NCBI GenBank assembly: GCA_029012525.1
Contig: JAQXMG010000031.1
Location: 1-7,183, forward strand
Direction: 5' to 3'
DNA: 7,183 nt
Origin: a bacterium
GTDB lineage: Bacteria; Bacillota_I; Bacilli_A; RF39; UBA660
How positions within the stretch are numbered: the stretch's first letter is position 1; the number at the start of each line of letters is the position of its first letter. A program made the position numbers and the translations under genes. The notes under the pieces were generated by a model, which had not been told where the DNA came from, searched no databases, and saw nothing but the letters and a program-made list of their open reading frames with translations. Below are positions 1 through 5,630 of the stretch, in pieces.

Positions 1-620
1 TAATTCCAATTGTTGAATTTGATAATTATTTACCTATTTTTGATGTCTCTAATGAAAACTTCATAAAGACTTCTTTAATCTTTCCTACCTTTATAATTGT
101 ACCTTTAATTAGCTTAATTAGCATAAGAAAAAGTGATATTACAGACTCTAAAAAATTAAAAAGAAGAATAATCTATGGTTATGTAGTTGGTTATTTGTTT
201 GTACTTGTATTTTTTCTTTTAATCATAGGTGTTTTTGGTATTGATATGAGTATTATATTTACTTATCCAGAATATGCACTTTTAAAAAAAGTTAAAGCTT
301 TTGAATTTATTGAAAGAATTGAAAATGTTTTAGCGTCCACTATTATAATTGCATCATTTACTTCCCTTGCTGTTTTGTTCTATAGTCTAACTAATTATAT
401 AAAAACTACATTTAAAATAAAAAAAGATCTTATTTTAAATATTATTATAGTTTTCCTTTGCTTTGCTATTCCTCTTGTTTCCATTACTTTGTTTAAAAAT
501 TATTTAATTATCAATTTATTTACTAAATTTCCTCTTTATTCTTCTTTTGTGTATATTGTTTTATTTGTCAATTTTATCTTAATTATGTTATCCAAAAAGA
601 AATCAGCTAAAAAAAGCTAA
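1..620 (+). CDS. Spore germination permease, GerAB/GerKB type (C-terminal part, N-terminus outside window)
   Basis: The frame is open from base 3 to the TAA at 618-620, giving at least 205 residues. A TTG at 195 is internal, not the start. Families of this kind run to about 360 residues, so roughly the last 55-60% is visible. GerAB proteins are the 10-TM, APC-superfamily subunit of germinant receptors in the spore inner membrane and sense nutrients such as amino acids. Seen here: several hydrophobic spans (about residues 25-41, 50-76, 108-130, 138-160 and 175-198), the motif TYPEY at 87-91 and FIERIE at 102-107, followed by a long hydrophobic helix. 'TYP...(F)xERxE' just after a 'VFG' segment is the pattern I know from Spore_permease (PF03845). 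The GerAA and GerAC partners are not in view; the next gene is convergent, so any partners would lie to the left. The identification is from memory of the family. Confidence 0.75.
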   Translation, partial: IPIVEFDNYLPIFDVSNENFIKTSLIFPTFIIVPLISLISIRKSDITDSKKLKRRIIYGYVVGYLFVLVFFLLIIGVFGIDMSIIFTYPEYALLKKVKAFEFIERIENVLASTIIIASFTSLAVLFYSLTNYIKTTFKIKKDLILNIIIVFLCFAIPLVSITLFKNYLIINLFTKFPLYSSFVYIVLFVNFILIMLSKKKSAKKS

Positions 621-629
621 TTTCTTTTT
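594..629. terminator. Bidirectional hairpin terminator between convergent genes
   Basis: The 15-nt arms are 594-608 (AAAAAGAAATCAGCT) and 615-629 (AGCTAATTTCTTTTT), with a loop of six A. The single mismatch is C-A in plus-strand RNA but becomes a G-U pair in minus-strand RNA. A-rich outer flanks supply a U-tract in both directions. The stop codons of both convergent genes (TAA 618-620 on plus, TAG 617-619 on minus) lie inside the right arm. Confidence 0.7.
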
Positions 630-973
630 ATTTCATTATCCTTAGATATTGTTATTGTTTCTTTGTTATCACTAGTACTTTTTGGTTTATAATTAATTAT
701 GTTTTGTTTTTTTAGTGTTTCATATATTGTTGGAGCTCCAATAAAGCCAAATATACTAACCCAAACTGCTAAATTAAGTTTTAAATCATAAAAAACAATA
801 GCAAAAGGAATTCCTACTAAAAATGAAAGAATTAAATTAATAATCCATACTTGATAACTTTTATTAATTATTTCTAAATCCTTTATTTTTTGAATTAAAG
901 CCATTAAAATAACTGAAAAAGTAATACTTATCATTAAGACATTTAACAAAATATCAGTAACTAAAGAATCCAT
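617..973 (-). CDS. Holin-like small membrane protein (phage-type)
   Basis: 118 residues. Three predicted membrane spans lie at about 8-28, 42-62 and 67-85, with a short basic linker (28-40) and a hydrophilic charged tail (91-118). This size and topology match phage holins, which form inner-membrane lesions that release or activate an endolysin. The segments VGIPFAIVFYD and WVSIFGFIGAPTIYETLKK resemble a holin-like family in Firmicutes prophages as I remember it; that is recall, not a search result. The start is ATG at 971-973, preceded by AGGAGGT (980-986) with six bases between. The stop codon of the upstream gene (985-987) overlaps this SD, so the two genes are probably translationally coupled. 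No endolysin (amidase, lysozyme) is adjacent. It could instead be a chromosomal small membrane protein of unrelated function. Confidence 0.5.
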   Translation of the reverse strand: MDSLVTDILLNVLMISITFSVILMALIQKIKDLEIINKSYQVWIINLILSFLVGIPFAIVFYDLKLNLAVWVSIFGFIGAPTIYETLKKQNIINYKPKSTSDNKETITISKDNEIKRN

Positions 974-984
974 TTTATTACCTC

Positions 985-1287
985 CTATTTTATTGGAATG
1001 CTATTAATTTTTTTAATTAGATCACTCACAACATCACAACATTCAAATTTCATATATACATTATATAAATCCATTAAGCCTTCTTTTTCTTCAATAGTAA
1101 TAGATTCTTTTTTTATAAATTCATCGTATTTTTCTATTATTTTAATTTTTAGCATTACTACAATTCCTTTATTTGTATCGTCTAATTTATTTTTATAATT
1201 TACTATCTGTTTAAAAAAATAACCTATAAATGAGATAATTAATCCAAATAATATTTCTATCCAATACTCTAATATAAAATTAAGCAT
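985..1287 (-). CDS. Small single-span membrane protein, phage holin-accessory (XhlA-like) type
   Basis: 100 residues: one N-terminal membrane span (about 9-26), then a basic turn (KQIVNYKNK) and a cytoplasmic helical tail. The arrangement recalls small proteins encoded next to holins in Firmicutes phages: a membrane helix, a helix that may oligomerise, and a C-terminal 'LYxxYxxhxxxxVVxxLIxxI' segment, here DLYNVYMKFECCDVVSDLI (73-91). Many such relatives carry GGNG where this one has ECCD (82-85), so a usual turn is replaced by a Cys pair. The start is ATG at 1285-1287, preceded by GAGGTG with eight bases between. The gene ends only 11 bases before the holin-like gene, and its TAG overlaps that gene's SD. 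I see no clear promoter in the 100 bases upstream. The function is inferred from shape and neighbour. Confidence 0.45.
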   Translation of the reverse strand: MLNFILEYWIEILFGLIISFIGYFFKQIVNYKNKLDDTNKGIVVMLKIKIIEKYDEFIKKESITIEEKEGLMDLYNVYMKFECCDVVSDLIKKINSIPIK

Positions 1288-1350
1288 CCAATTTTCACCT
1301 CAATATATTTTATGAAGTTATATTTTATTTGAATATTACTATGGCCAATA

Positions 1351-1386
1351 CCAAAAATAAAAAAATTGCAATTTGTTTTGCAATTT
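1351..1386 (-). terminator. Rho-independent terminator of the propeller gene
   Basis: Perfect 9-bp arms AAATTGCAA (1363-1371) and TTGCAATTT (1378-1386) enclose a 6-base loop. On the minus strand the stem is followed by a T-rich run (complement of 1351-1362). The stem begins inside the TAA stop of the 1385-2614 gene. Confidence 0.7.
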
Positions 1387-2614
1387 ATTGTTTATCAATT
1401 ACTTGATAAAAATCAAGTCCATTAGTTTTTAAATTGTCTAACTTTAACTTGGAATTAGTATTTCCTACAACAACATATTTACTATCAACATTTATTATTT
1501 TTGTTAAAGTATAGGTTTTATTTCCATCATATATAAGTTCATCTTGTTTTTCTAAAGAATCATTATATGTTACAATTACTGAATCATTATCAAGAATACT
1601 ATCATTTTTTTTGCCATAAACACCAACTACATATAATTTATCATCTAAAAGTACACTATCATTAAATCTTGAAATATTGTCTTTAACATAATATTCTTCT
1701 TTAATTATATTACCTTTATTATTAATTTTAATTAGTGCTGCTTGGTAATTATCTGTTTCATCTTTTCCTTCTAATTTTGAAGCTGTTATAACAAATTCAC
1801 TATTATTTATCTTAGTTATACTTGTTAAACCCATTGTATCTGTATATCCAAAATAATTATGCCATAATTCTTTACCTTTAAAATCATATTTATAAATAAT
1901 ACCTGTTCCTTTGTACATAACACCTACTGCTATAATACCATCATCAACAATTTCTATATCATTAAACAATCCATATGATGTTGCTCCACCATGAGACATT
2001 TCTAAAGTTTTTTCGCCATCTTTATTATATTGTAAAATAATTGCTCCACCTTTTTCATCACGTCCTAAAGCACTACTTTCAAATACGCTTGAACCTCCGA
2101 CAAAATATGAATCTTTATATTCTTTTACAACATTAAATTTAGTATCACCTAAAGCATTGTAATTTTTTCTCCAAACGATATTAAAATCTTTATCATATTT
2201 AATGATTACACCTTCAGTTGCACTATCTTTGTGATTAGTATCACTCATTTCTATATTTCCTACCACAATGTAGCCATCAAAAACCTCTATTAAATCGTTA
2301 AATTCGCCATTATATCCTAAATCTAAATTTATTTCTTTTACTATTTTTAAATCATTATCATAAACCCAAATATATGGTTTGTTATAACCAGGAGCTTCAT
2401 ATTTTAAAAATTTACTATGTTTTTTATCACTAAAACCTATAGCAACATAACCATTATCTGTTTTTATAACACTATTAATGCCACTATAATAAGTTGAATT
2501 ATTTCTAATATTAATCATTTTATAGCCAAAATATATCAACTCTAATAAGAAAAAAATAGCAAGTCCAATTGTTACATATTTTAATAATTTAATTGTTTTT
2601 TCTTTATTTTTCAT
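1385..2614 (-). CDS. Membrane-anchored seven-repeat beta-propeller protein, unknown function
   Basis: 409 residues from the preferred start. The frame is open upstream to an ATG at 2644, but ATG 2612-2614 is preceded by GGAGGT (2621-2626) at six bases, and the extra ten codons would run through the terminator's 3' arm. The N-terminus is basic (MKNKEKTIK), then comes one hydrophobic helix (about 13-32), so the body probably faces outside as an uncleaved anchored domain. The rest holds seven repeats of a 'DGYhhVG' strand: GYVAIG 55, GYIVVG 114, SYFVGG 169, GIIAVG 226, EFVITA 273, KLYVVG 326 and KYVVVG 379. Six are followed by a 'hhhxY(D/N)xxhxhhxxx' strand pair, such as IWVYDNDLKIV. Blade pitch is about 47-59 residues, as in PQQ/WD-like propellers. 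No catalytic site is evident; a binding or sensing role is inference. Its upstream region abuts the ytxH-side terminator. Confidence 0.65.
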   Translation of the reverse strand: MKNKEKTIKLLKYVTIGLAIFFLLELIYFGYKMINIRNNSTYYSGINSVIKTDNGYVAIGFSDKKHSKFLKYEAPGYNKPYIWVYDNDLKIVKEINLDLGYNGEFNDLIEVFDGYIVVGNIEMSDTNHKDSATEGVIIKYDKDFNIVWRKNYNALGDTKFNVVKEYKDSYFVGGSSVFESSALGRDEKGGAIILQYNKDGEKTLEMSHGGATSYGLFNDIEIVDDGIIAVGVMYKGTGIIYKYDFKGKELWHNYFGYTDTMGLTSITKINNSEFVITASKLEGKDETDNYQAALIKINNKGNIIKEEYYVKDNISRFNDSVLLDDKLYVVGVYGKKNDSILDNDSVIVTYNDSLEKQDELIYDGNKTYTLTKIINVDSKYVVVGNTNSKLKLDNLKTNGLDFYQVIDKQ

Positions 2615-2620
2615 AAATAA

Positions 2621-2626
2621 ACCTCC
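2621..2626 (-). promoter_or_regulatory. Ribosome binding site that decides the propeller-gene start
   Basis: GGAGGT on the minus strand lies six bases before ATG 2614. It favours this start over the in-frame ATG at 2644. Only two bases separate it from the U-tract of the preceding terminator. Confidence 0.75.
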
Positions 2627-2628
2627 AT

Positions 2629-2663
2629 AAAAAAATGTTACCACTATACAAGTAATGATAACA
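2629..2663 (-). terminator. Terminator after the ytxH-like gene
   Basis: In minus-strand RNA the 5' arm (2663-2653, TGTTATCATTA) pairs with the 3' arm (2646-2636, TAGTGGTAACA). The 11 pairs include two G-U. The loop is six bases, followed directly by seven U (2635-2629). It starts about 20 bases after the stop codon at 2684. It is a canonical intrinsic terminator for the trmB-ytxH cluster, although it sits within the leader of the next gene. Confidence 0.7.
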
Positions 2664-2683
2664 TATTTTATATTTTACATCAA
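2655..2683 (-). promoter_or_regulatory. Candidate sigma-A promoter for the propeller gene, embedded in the terminator
   Basis: On the minus strand there is TTGATG (2683-2678), a 17-base spacer and TATCAT (2660-2655). These match consensus 4/6 and 5/6. The start of transcription would fall near 2648, in the loop or 3' arm of the terminator, so RNA from this promoter could not form the hairpin. In such AT-rich DNA chance matches are common. Confidence 0.4.
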
Positions 2684-3097
2684 TTATTTTTCAGTTTTTT
2701 CTTTTTCTAATTTTTCTAAAACGTTCTTTGTTACCTTGATTGCATATTCTCTTAGACTATCAATTGCATCATTTACAACAGGTGTTGCAGATTCTTTAAC
2801 ACTTTCATAAAGATCTTCTATTTGTTTTCCTATTTCTTCACTTTTTTTCTTTGCAATTTTTAATACTTTTTCTTTATCAAGATCTTCTAATTCTTTTTTT
2901 ATTTCATTAATCTTTTTTTCAACATTATCTTTTACTTCATCAGCATCAAGATTTTTAACCTTATTAACTAATTCATTAGCTTTGGATTTAATATCTTCTC
3001 TTGTTTCACTACCTTTTTTAGGTGCAAATAAAAATCCTAAGCCAACTCCTGCTCCTAAACCTAATAATAATTTTCCTAAACCACTTTTTTTACTCAT
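2684..3097 (-). CDS. ytxH: YtxH-like envelope/stress protein
   Basis: 137 residues from ATG 3095-3097; a TTG one codon upstream is less likely. The SD AGAGGA lies just before, inside the end of the upstream gene. The N-terminus MSKKSGLGKLLLGLGAG, followed by a Gly-rich hydrophobic stretch (to about 25) and then LFAPKKGSETRE (23-34), is the hallmark of the YtxH family (PF12732): a short membrane or glycine-zipper segment followed by a long Lys/Glu-rich amphipathic helix. The remainder (about 35-137) is charged and helical, with hydrophobic heptads. In Bacillus the homologue belongs to a general-stress operon with ytxG and ytxJ; the molecular role is poorly known. Here it overlaps the DUF948 gene by 8 bases, so the two are probably translationally coupled, and it is the last gene of the trmB cluster. 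The identification of the family is firm; the orthology is less so. Confidence 0.8.
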   Translation of the reverse strand: MSKKSGLGKLLLGLGAGVGLGFLFAPKKGSETREDIKSKANELVNKVKNLDADEVKDNVEKKINEIKKELEDLDKEKVLKIAKKKSEEIGKQIEDLYESVKESATPVVNDAIDSLREYAIKVTKNVLEKLEKEKTEK

Positions 3098-3377
3098 CAA
3101 TTTCCTCTTCCTTTCTTTTTCTATTAATTAATCTATCTATTAAATTAATAGTCTTATCAATTAAAGTGTTTCCAACAAGTGATATAGCATCTGTTATACT
3201 ATCTAAACAATTAAAAAAACCATTTATACTTTTTAATTTGTTTTCTACATCCTTTAATATTATATTAACTTTATCTGTTGTTATTATTAATTTTATTGCT
3301 ACAACAATTAAAAATATTACTAAAACACACACTAACACCAAAAGAATAGATAACAATATTTGATTATATTCAGTCAT
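3090..3377 (-). CDS. DUF948-type (YtxG-like) membrane protein
   Basis: 95 residues. One strongly hydrophobic N-terminal span (about 8-32, ILLSILLVLVCVLVIFLIVV core), then an amphipathic helical region with 'DKVNIILKDVENKLKSIN' and a C-terminal basic/acidic tail (NRKRKEEEIDE). A single TM followed by a helix with regularly spaced hydrophobics fits DUF948 (PF06103), whose Bacillus member YtxG is encoded immediately before YtxH. The same order is seen here, which is the strongest support. Start ATG 3375-3377, with GGAGGA (3382-3387) at a short spacing of four bases. The gene starts 14 bases after the upstream gene's stop and overlaps the ytxH-like start by 8 bases. It probably acts at the membrane together with the YtxH-like protein; the biochemical function is unknown. 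Confidence 0.65.
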   Translation of the reverse strand: MTEYNQILLSILLVLVCVLVIFLIVVAIKLIITTDKVNIILKDVENKLKSINGFFNCLDSITDAISLVGNTLIDKTINLIDRLINRKRKEEEIDE

Positions 3378-3391
3378 AAAATCCTCCTTTT

Positions 3392-4222
3392 TTATTCCTT
3401 ATTATCATACATTAAATCAATCAAATCATATAAATTTTTTTCTTCTACCTCTGGTTCTTCTTTTGCTACAACTTTTTCTTGAGATTTTATTTCATCTTCT
3501 ATTTTTTTGTTTTCTTTTATTTCTTCTTCTACTTCTTCACTTAACTCCTTATTTTTAATAGTTCTAGTCATCTTTTCTTTAGCTAAATCTTTGTAATCAA
3601 CATCATACTCAAGACCTAAATCTTCAAAATATTCAACAGCATCACCAATTGATATTTTATCAATTGCAGGTTTATCATCAACATTTTCCATTTCATAAAG
3701 AAGACTTTTATCTTCTTTTTCTTCTTTTGAAACTTCTTTTTCTTCAGTTATGCCATAAGCTTTTTTTCTTATTTCATCTAAAGTTGCTGTTTTTGATTTT
3801 TCCTCTAAAAACATACTATCTAAAGATTTTTTGCCAGATTCATATTTTATATCATCATTACCAGTAGACTCTAAAATACCATAAACTGGAGAAATAATTG
3901 GTGAAGGTTTAAATTTTGTTTTTTCATGTTCTAATTCTTCTTTAACATAACCACCATAGATTATCTTTTGTTCTTGTTTTATTGGCTTTTGATATTCTTT
4001 CTTTGGTTCTTCAGAAATTTCTTCAACAAAATCCTCAACATCAAATATCATTGGAGTTTTATCTGTTTTTACTTCCTGATTTTCTTTTTCTTCATCATAA
4101 TGTCTTATCTTTATCTCTGGTTCTTCCTTAATCGTTTTTTCAACATCAATTTTCTTTGCTATTTCTTCTTCTACTTCTTCTTCCTCAAACAAAGCATTTT
4201 TGATTTTATTTAATAGTCCCAT
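3392..4222 (-). CDS. Acidic, largely disordered protein with amphipathic N-terminus, unknown function
   Basis: 276 residues from ATG 4220-4222, which has GAGGTGG (4228-4234) five bases upstream; an in-frame ATG ten codons earlier (4252) lacks an SD and would overlap the lipoprotein gene. Not assigned to a known family. Features seen: residues 1-12 (MGLLNKIKNALF) form an amphipathic helix followed at once by an acidic run (EEEEVEEEI). That resembles the membrane-targeting N-terminus of SepF, but no SepF core domain follows. The body is Glu/Lys-rich and probably disordered. It holds an ordered-looking hydrophobic motif, FKPSPIISPVYGIL (104-117), a helical patch ISIGDAVEYFEDLGLEY (190-206) and an amphipathic C-terminal tip NLYDLIDLMYDNKE (263-276). 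This is the layout of a membrane-tethered scaffold with short linear binding motifs. That role is inference. It is the third gene of the trmB cluster. Confidence 0.7.
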   Translation of the reverse strand: MGLLNKIKNALFEEEEVEEEIAKKIDVEKTIKEEPEIKIRHYDEEKENQEVKTDKTPMIFDVEDFVEEISEEPKKEYQKPIKQEQKIIYGGYVKEELEHEKTKFKPSPIISPVYGILESTGNDDIKYESGKKSLDSMFLEEKSKTATLDEIRKKAYGITEEKEVSKEEKEDKSLLYEMENVDDKPAIDKISIGDAVEYFEDLGLEYDVDYKDLAKEKMTRTIKNKELSEEVEEEIKENKKIEDEIKSQEKVVAKEEPEVEEKNLYDLIDLMYDNKE

Positions 4223-4227
4223 TTTTT

Positions 4228-4234
4228 CCACCTC
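4228..4234 (-). promoter_or_regulatory. Ribosome binding site fixing the start of the acidic protein
   Basis: GAGGTGG on the minus strand, five bases before ATG 4222. It selects the MGLLNK start, so the gene does not overlap the preceding lipoprotein gene, whose stop is at 4239. Confidence 0.7.
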
Positions 4235-4238
4235 TAAA

Positions 4239-4892
4239 TTATTCTGATTCAATATCTATAATATCTTCATCTAAAATACCTGATTTATTTTCTTCTTCCT
4301 CATCATAAGAAACCCACTCTAAAAAATTTGTCGTTTCCCCTGATGGACCTAAAAGATTAAATTTTTCTTCATCATATTCTAAAATATTTTTTCCTACTAA
4401 ACTATCTATTATTTTATCATTAAATTCTAAATTATTTAATATAATTAGTGATTTAGATAAAGCTTCTTTATAGTCTCTTGTTATAACTTCAATTTTAGCA
4501 TAATTATACATAACTTCAACAAAGTATTTGTTATCATACTTTGTAATTAGAACATAGCCAGATTTTCCATCATCATTTAATATTTTTGAGTAAAAAGCTT
4601 CCTGTTCTTCATTAATTTTATAATCATTACTTACTTTATTATAATAACTTATTAAATCAACATATAAATAGTATTTATCACCATTAGTTGTCAAAACAAC
4701 ATTTTCTGAAGTATCATTCATAACATTCATATTGGTAGGAACGTATAATTTAAATCCTTTAAAAGCAGTATTTGTTTTAACTACCTCATTCAAAGACAAT
4801 GACACAACATCATCTGGTGTTTTTTTATTAATAGTTGTACATCCTGTCAAACAAAATAGAACTAATAATAATATTAAAAAATATTTTTTCAT
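4239..4892 (-). CDS. Lipoprotein of unknown function
   Basis: 217 residues. The signal peptide is MKK followed by a hydrophobic core (4-14) and the lipobox LTGC (15-18), so the mature protein should be diacylated at Cys18 and anchored to the outer face of the membrane. The mature part mixes beta-type segments (GFKLYVPTNMNVM; KYYLYVDLISYY; GYVLITKYDNKYFVEVMY; KIEVITRDY) and a helical stretch. The C-terminal tail (about 198-217) is strongly acidic, and acidic tails or runs also occur in the next gene's product. No family was recognised. Start ATG 4890-4892, with AGAGGT (4904-4899) six bases upstream. It begins 27 bases after the trmB stop. A TATAAT (4910-4905) just upstream could be a -10 element but lacks a good -35. 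Function unknown. Confidence 0.75.
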   Translation of the reverse strand: MKKYFLILLLVLFCLTGCTTINKKTPDDVVSLSLNEVVKTNTAFKGFKLYVPTNMNVMNDTSENVVLTTNGDKYYLYVDLISYYNKVSNDYKINEEQEAFYSKILNDDGKSGYVLITKYDNKYFVEVMYNYAKIEVITRDYKEALSKSLIILNNLEFNDKIIDSLVGKNILEYDEEKFNLLGPSGETTNFLEWVSYDEEEENKSGILDEDIIDIESE

Positions 4893-4919
4893 AATGATAC
4901 CTCTATTATAACAAATTAT

Positions 4920-5546
4920 TTATTTTTTGTATACACTAACCTTGTATATTCTGAAACCTTTTTTAGAAAATTTTTCTTCATATTCTGTTAATATATTATC
5001 ATTATTTTCTAATTTATGCAAATCCAAAGATAAATCTTTTATCTTATATCCATAATCAACAAATGAAATAAGTGAATATTCAAAAAGACCCATATTATCT
5101 GTTTTAAATTCAATTTTCTTATCATTTTTAAAAATAGAATCATACTTTTCTAAAAAATTTTTACTAGTTAGTCTTCTTTTACTATGTCTTTTTTTAGGCC
5201 AAGGATCAGAAAAGTTTAGATAAATTTTTGATACTTCAAAGGAAAATAACTCATCTATTTTTGATGCATCATAGCATACTAATTTTAAATTACTTGGAAA
5301 TTCTTTATTTTTAACTGCAAGAGATAAAATACTATCAGATTTTTCAATCCCAATATAATTTATATTGGGATTTTTTAAAGCAAGTTCTTTAATAAACTTA
5401 CATTTACCTGTTCCTATTTCTATATTTATTTCATTATCATTTAAAAATAATTTATTCCAACTTCCTTTATATTCTTCAGGATTTTTAATTATAACAATTG
5501 CATTATCTAAAATTTCTTTTTTGCCTTTAACATTTCTAAGTCTCAT
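4920..5546 (-). CDS. trmB: tRNA (guanine-N7)-methyltransferase TrmB
   Basis: 208 residues, a normal length. Transfers a methyl group from S-adenosylmethionine to N7 of G46 in the tRNA variable loop, in the cytoplasm; the product m7G46 stabilises the tRNA core. Seen: N-terminal MRLRN (1-5) typical of the family, the SAM-binding loop EIGTGKCK (43-50), GIE at 65-67, the signature NFSDPWPKKRHSKRRL (111-126) that carries the active-site Asp, FKTDN (147-151) and the C-terminal TEYEEKFSKKG (187-197). The SAM loop has Cys49 where most relatives have Gly (GxGKG), a mild deviation. Start: ATG 5544-5546 with GGTGA just upstream; in-frame TTG/GTG codons a few bases earlier are part of that weak SD. First gene of a minus-strand cluster ending with ytxH, divergent from the 5631 gene. 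Confidence 0.93.
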   Translation of the reverse strand: MRLRNVKGKKEILDNAIVIIKNPEEYKGSWNKLFLNDNEINIEIGTGKCKFIKELALKNPNINYIGIEKSDSILSLAVKNKEFPSNLKLVCYDASKIDELFSFEVSKIYLNFSDPWPKKRHSKRRLTSKNFLEKYDSIFKNDKKIEFKTDNMGLFEYSLISFVDYGYKIKDLSLDLHKLENNDNILTEYEEKFSKKGFRIYKVSVYKK

Positions 5547-5578
5547 AAAATTCACCAATTAAATTATATAATATAATA

Positions 5579-5608
5579 TTAACAAAATAAAGGCTTTTGC
5601 ATAAAATA
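5579..5608 (+). promoter_or_regulatory. Promoter of the coat-like gene (sigma-A match that also fits sigma-K)
   Basis: TTAACA (5579-5584), 17 bases, TAAAAT (5602-5607): each box matches the sigma-A consensus 5/6. The same DNA holds CATAAAATA (5600-5608), matching the sigma-K -10 pattern CATAnnnTA, with AC (5582-5583) sixteen bases before it. Transcription would start near 5614, leaving a leader of about 17 bases with the SD AAAGGAGG (5617-5624). Confidence 0.5.
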
Positions 5609-5630
5609 ATTATGAAAAAGGAGGACTTTT

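Noticed and set aside
998..1198. Plus-strand open frame opposite the XhlA-like gene
   Set aside because: No SD, and it is fully antisense to a minus-strand gene that has a good SD and coherent topology.
2615..2644. Ten-codon N-terminal extension of the propeller protein (ATG at 2644)
   Set aside because: It would be encoded by the terminator's 3' arm and U-tract, with no SD; the ATG at 2614 has GGAGGT at six bases.
3649..4213. Plus-strand open frames rich in Phe/Leu opposite the acidic protein gene
   Set aside because: They mirror GAA/AAA codons of the minus-strand gene (TTC/TTT on the other strand), have no SD and no family features.
5547..5578. Promoter for trmB on the minus strand (several TATAAT-like boxes)
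   Set aside because: The AT-alternating stretch yields many -10 look-alikes, but none has a convincing -35 at 16-18 bases, so no single site can be chosen.
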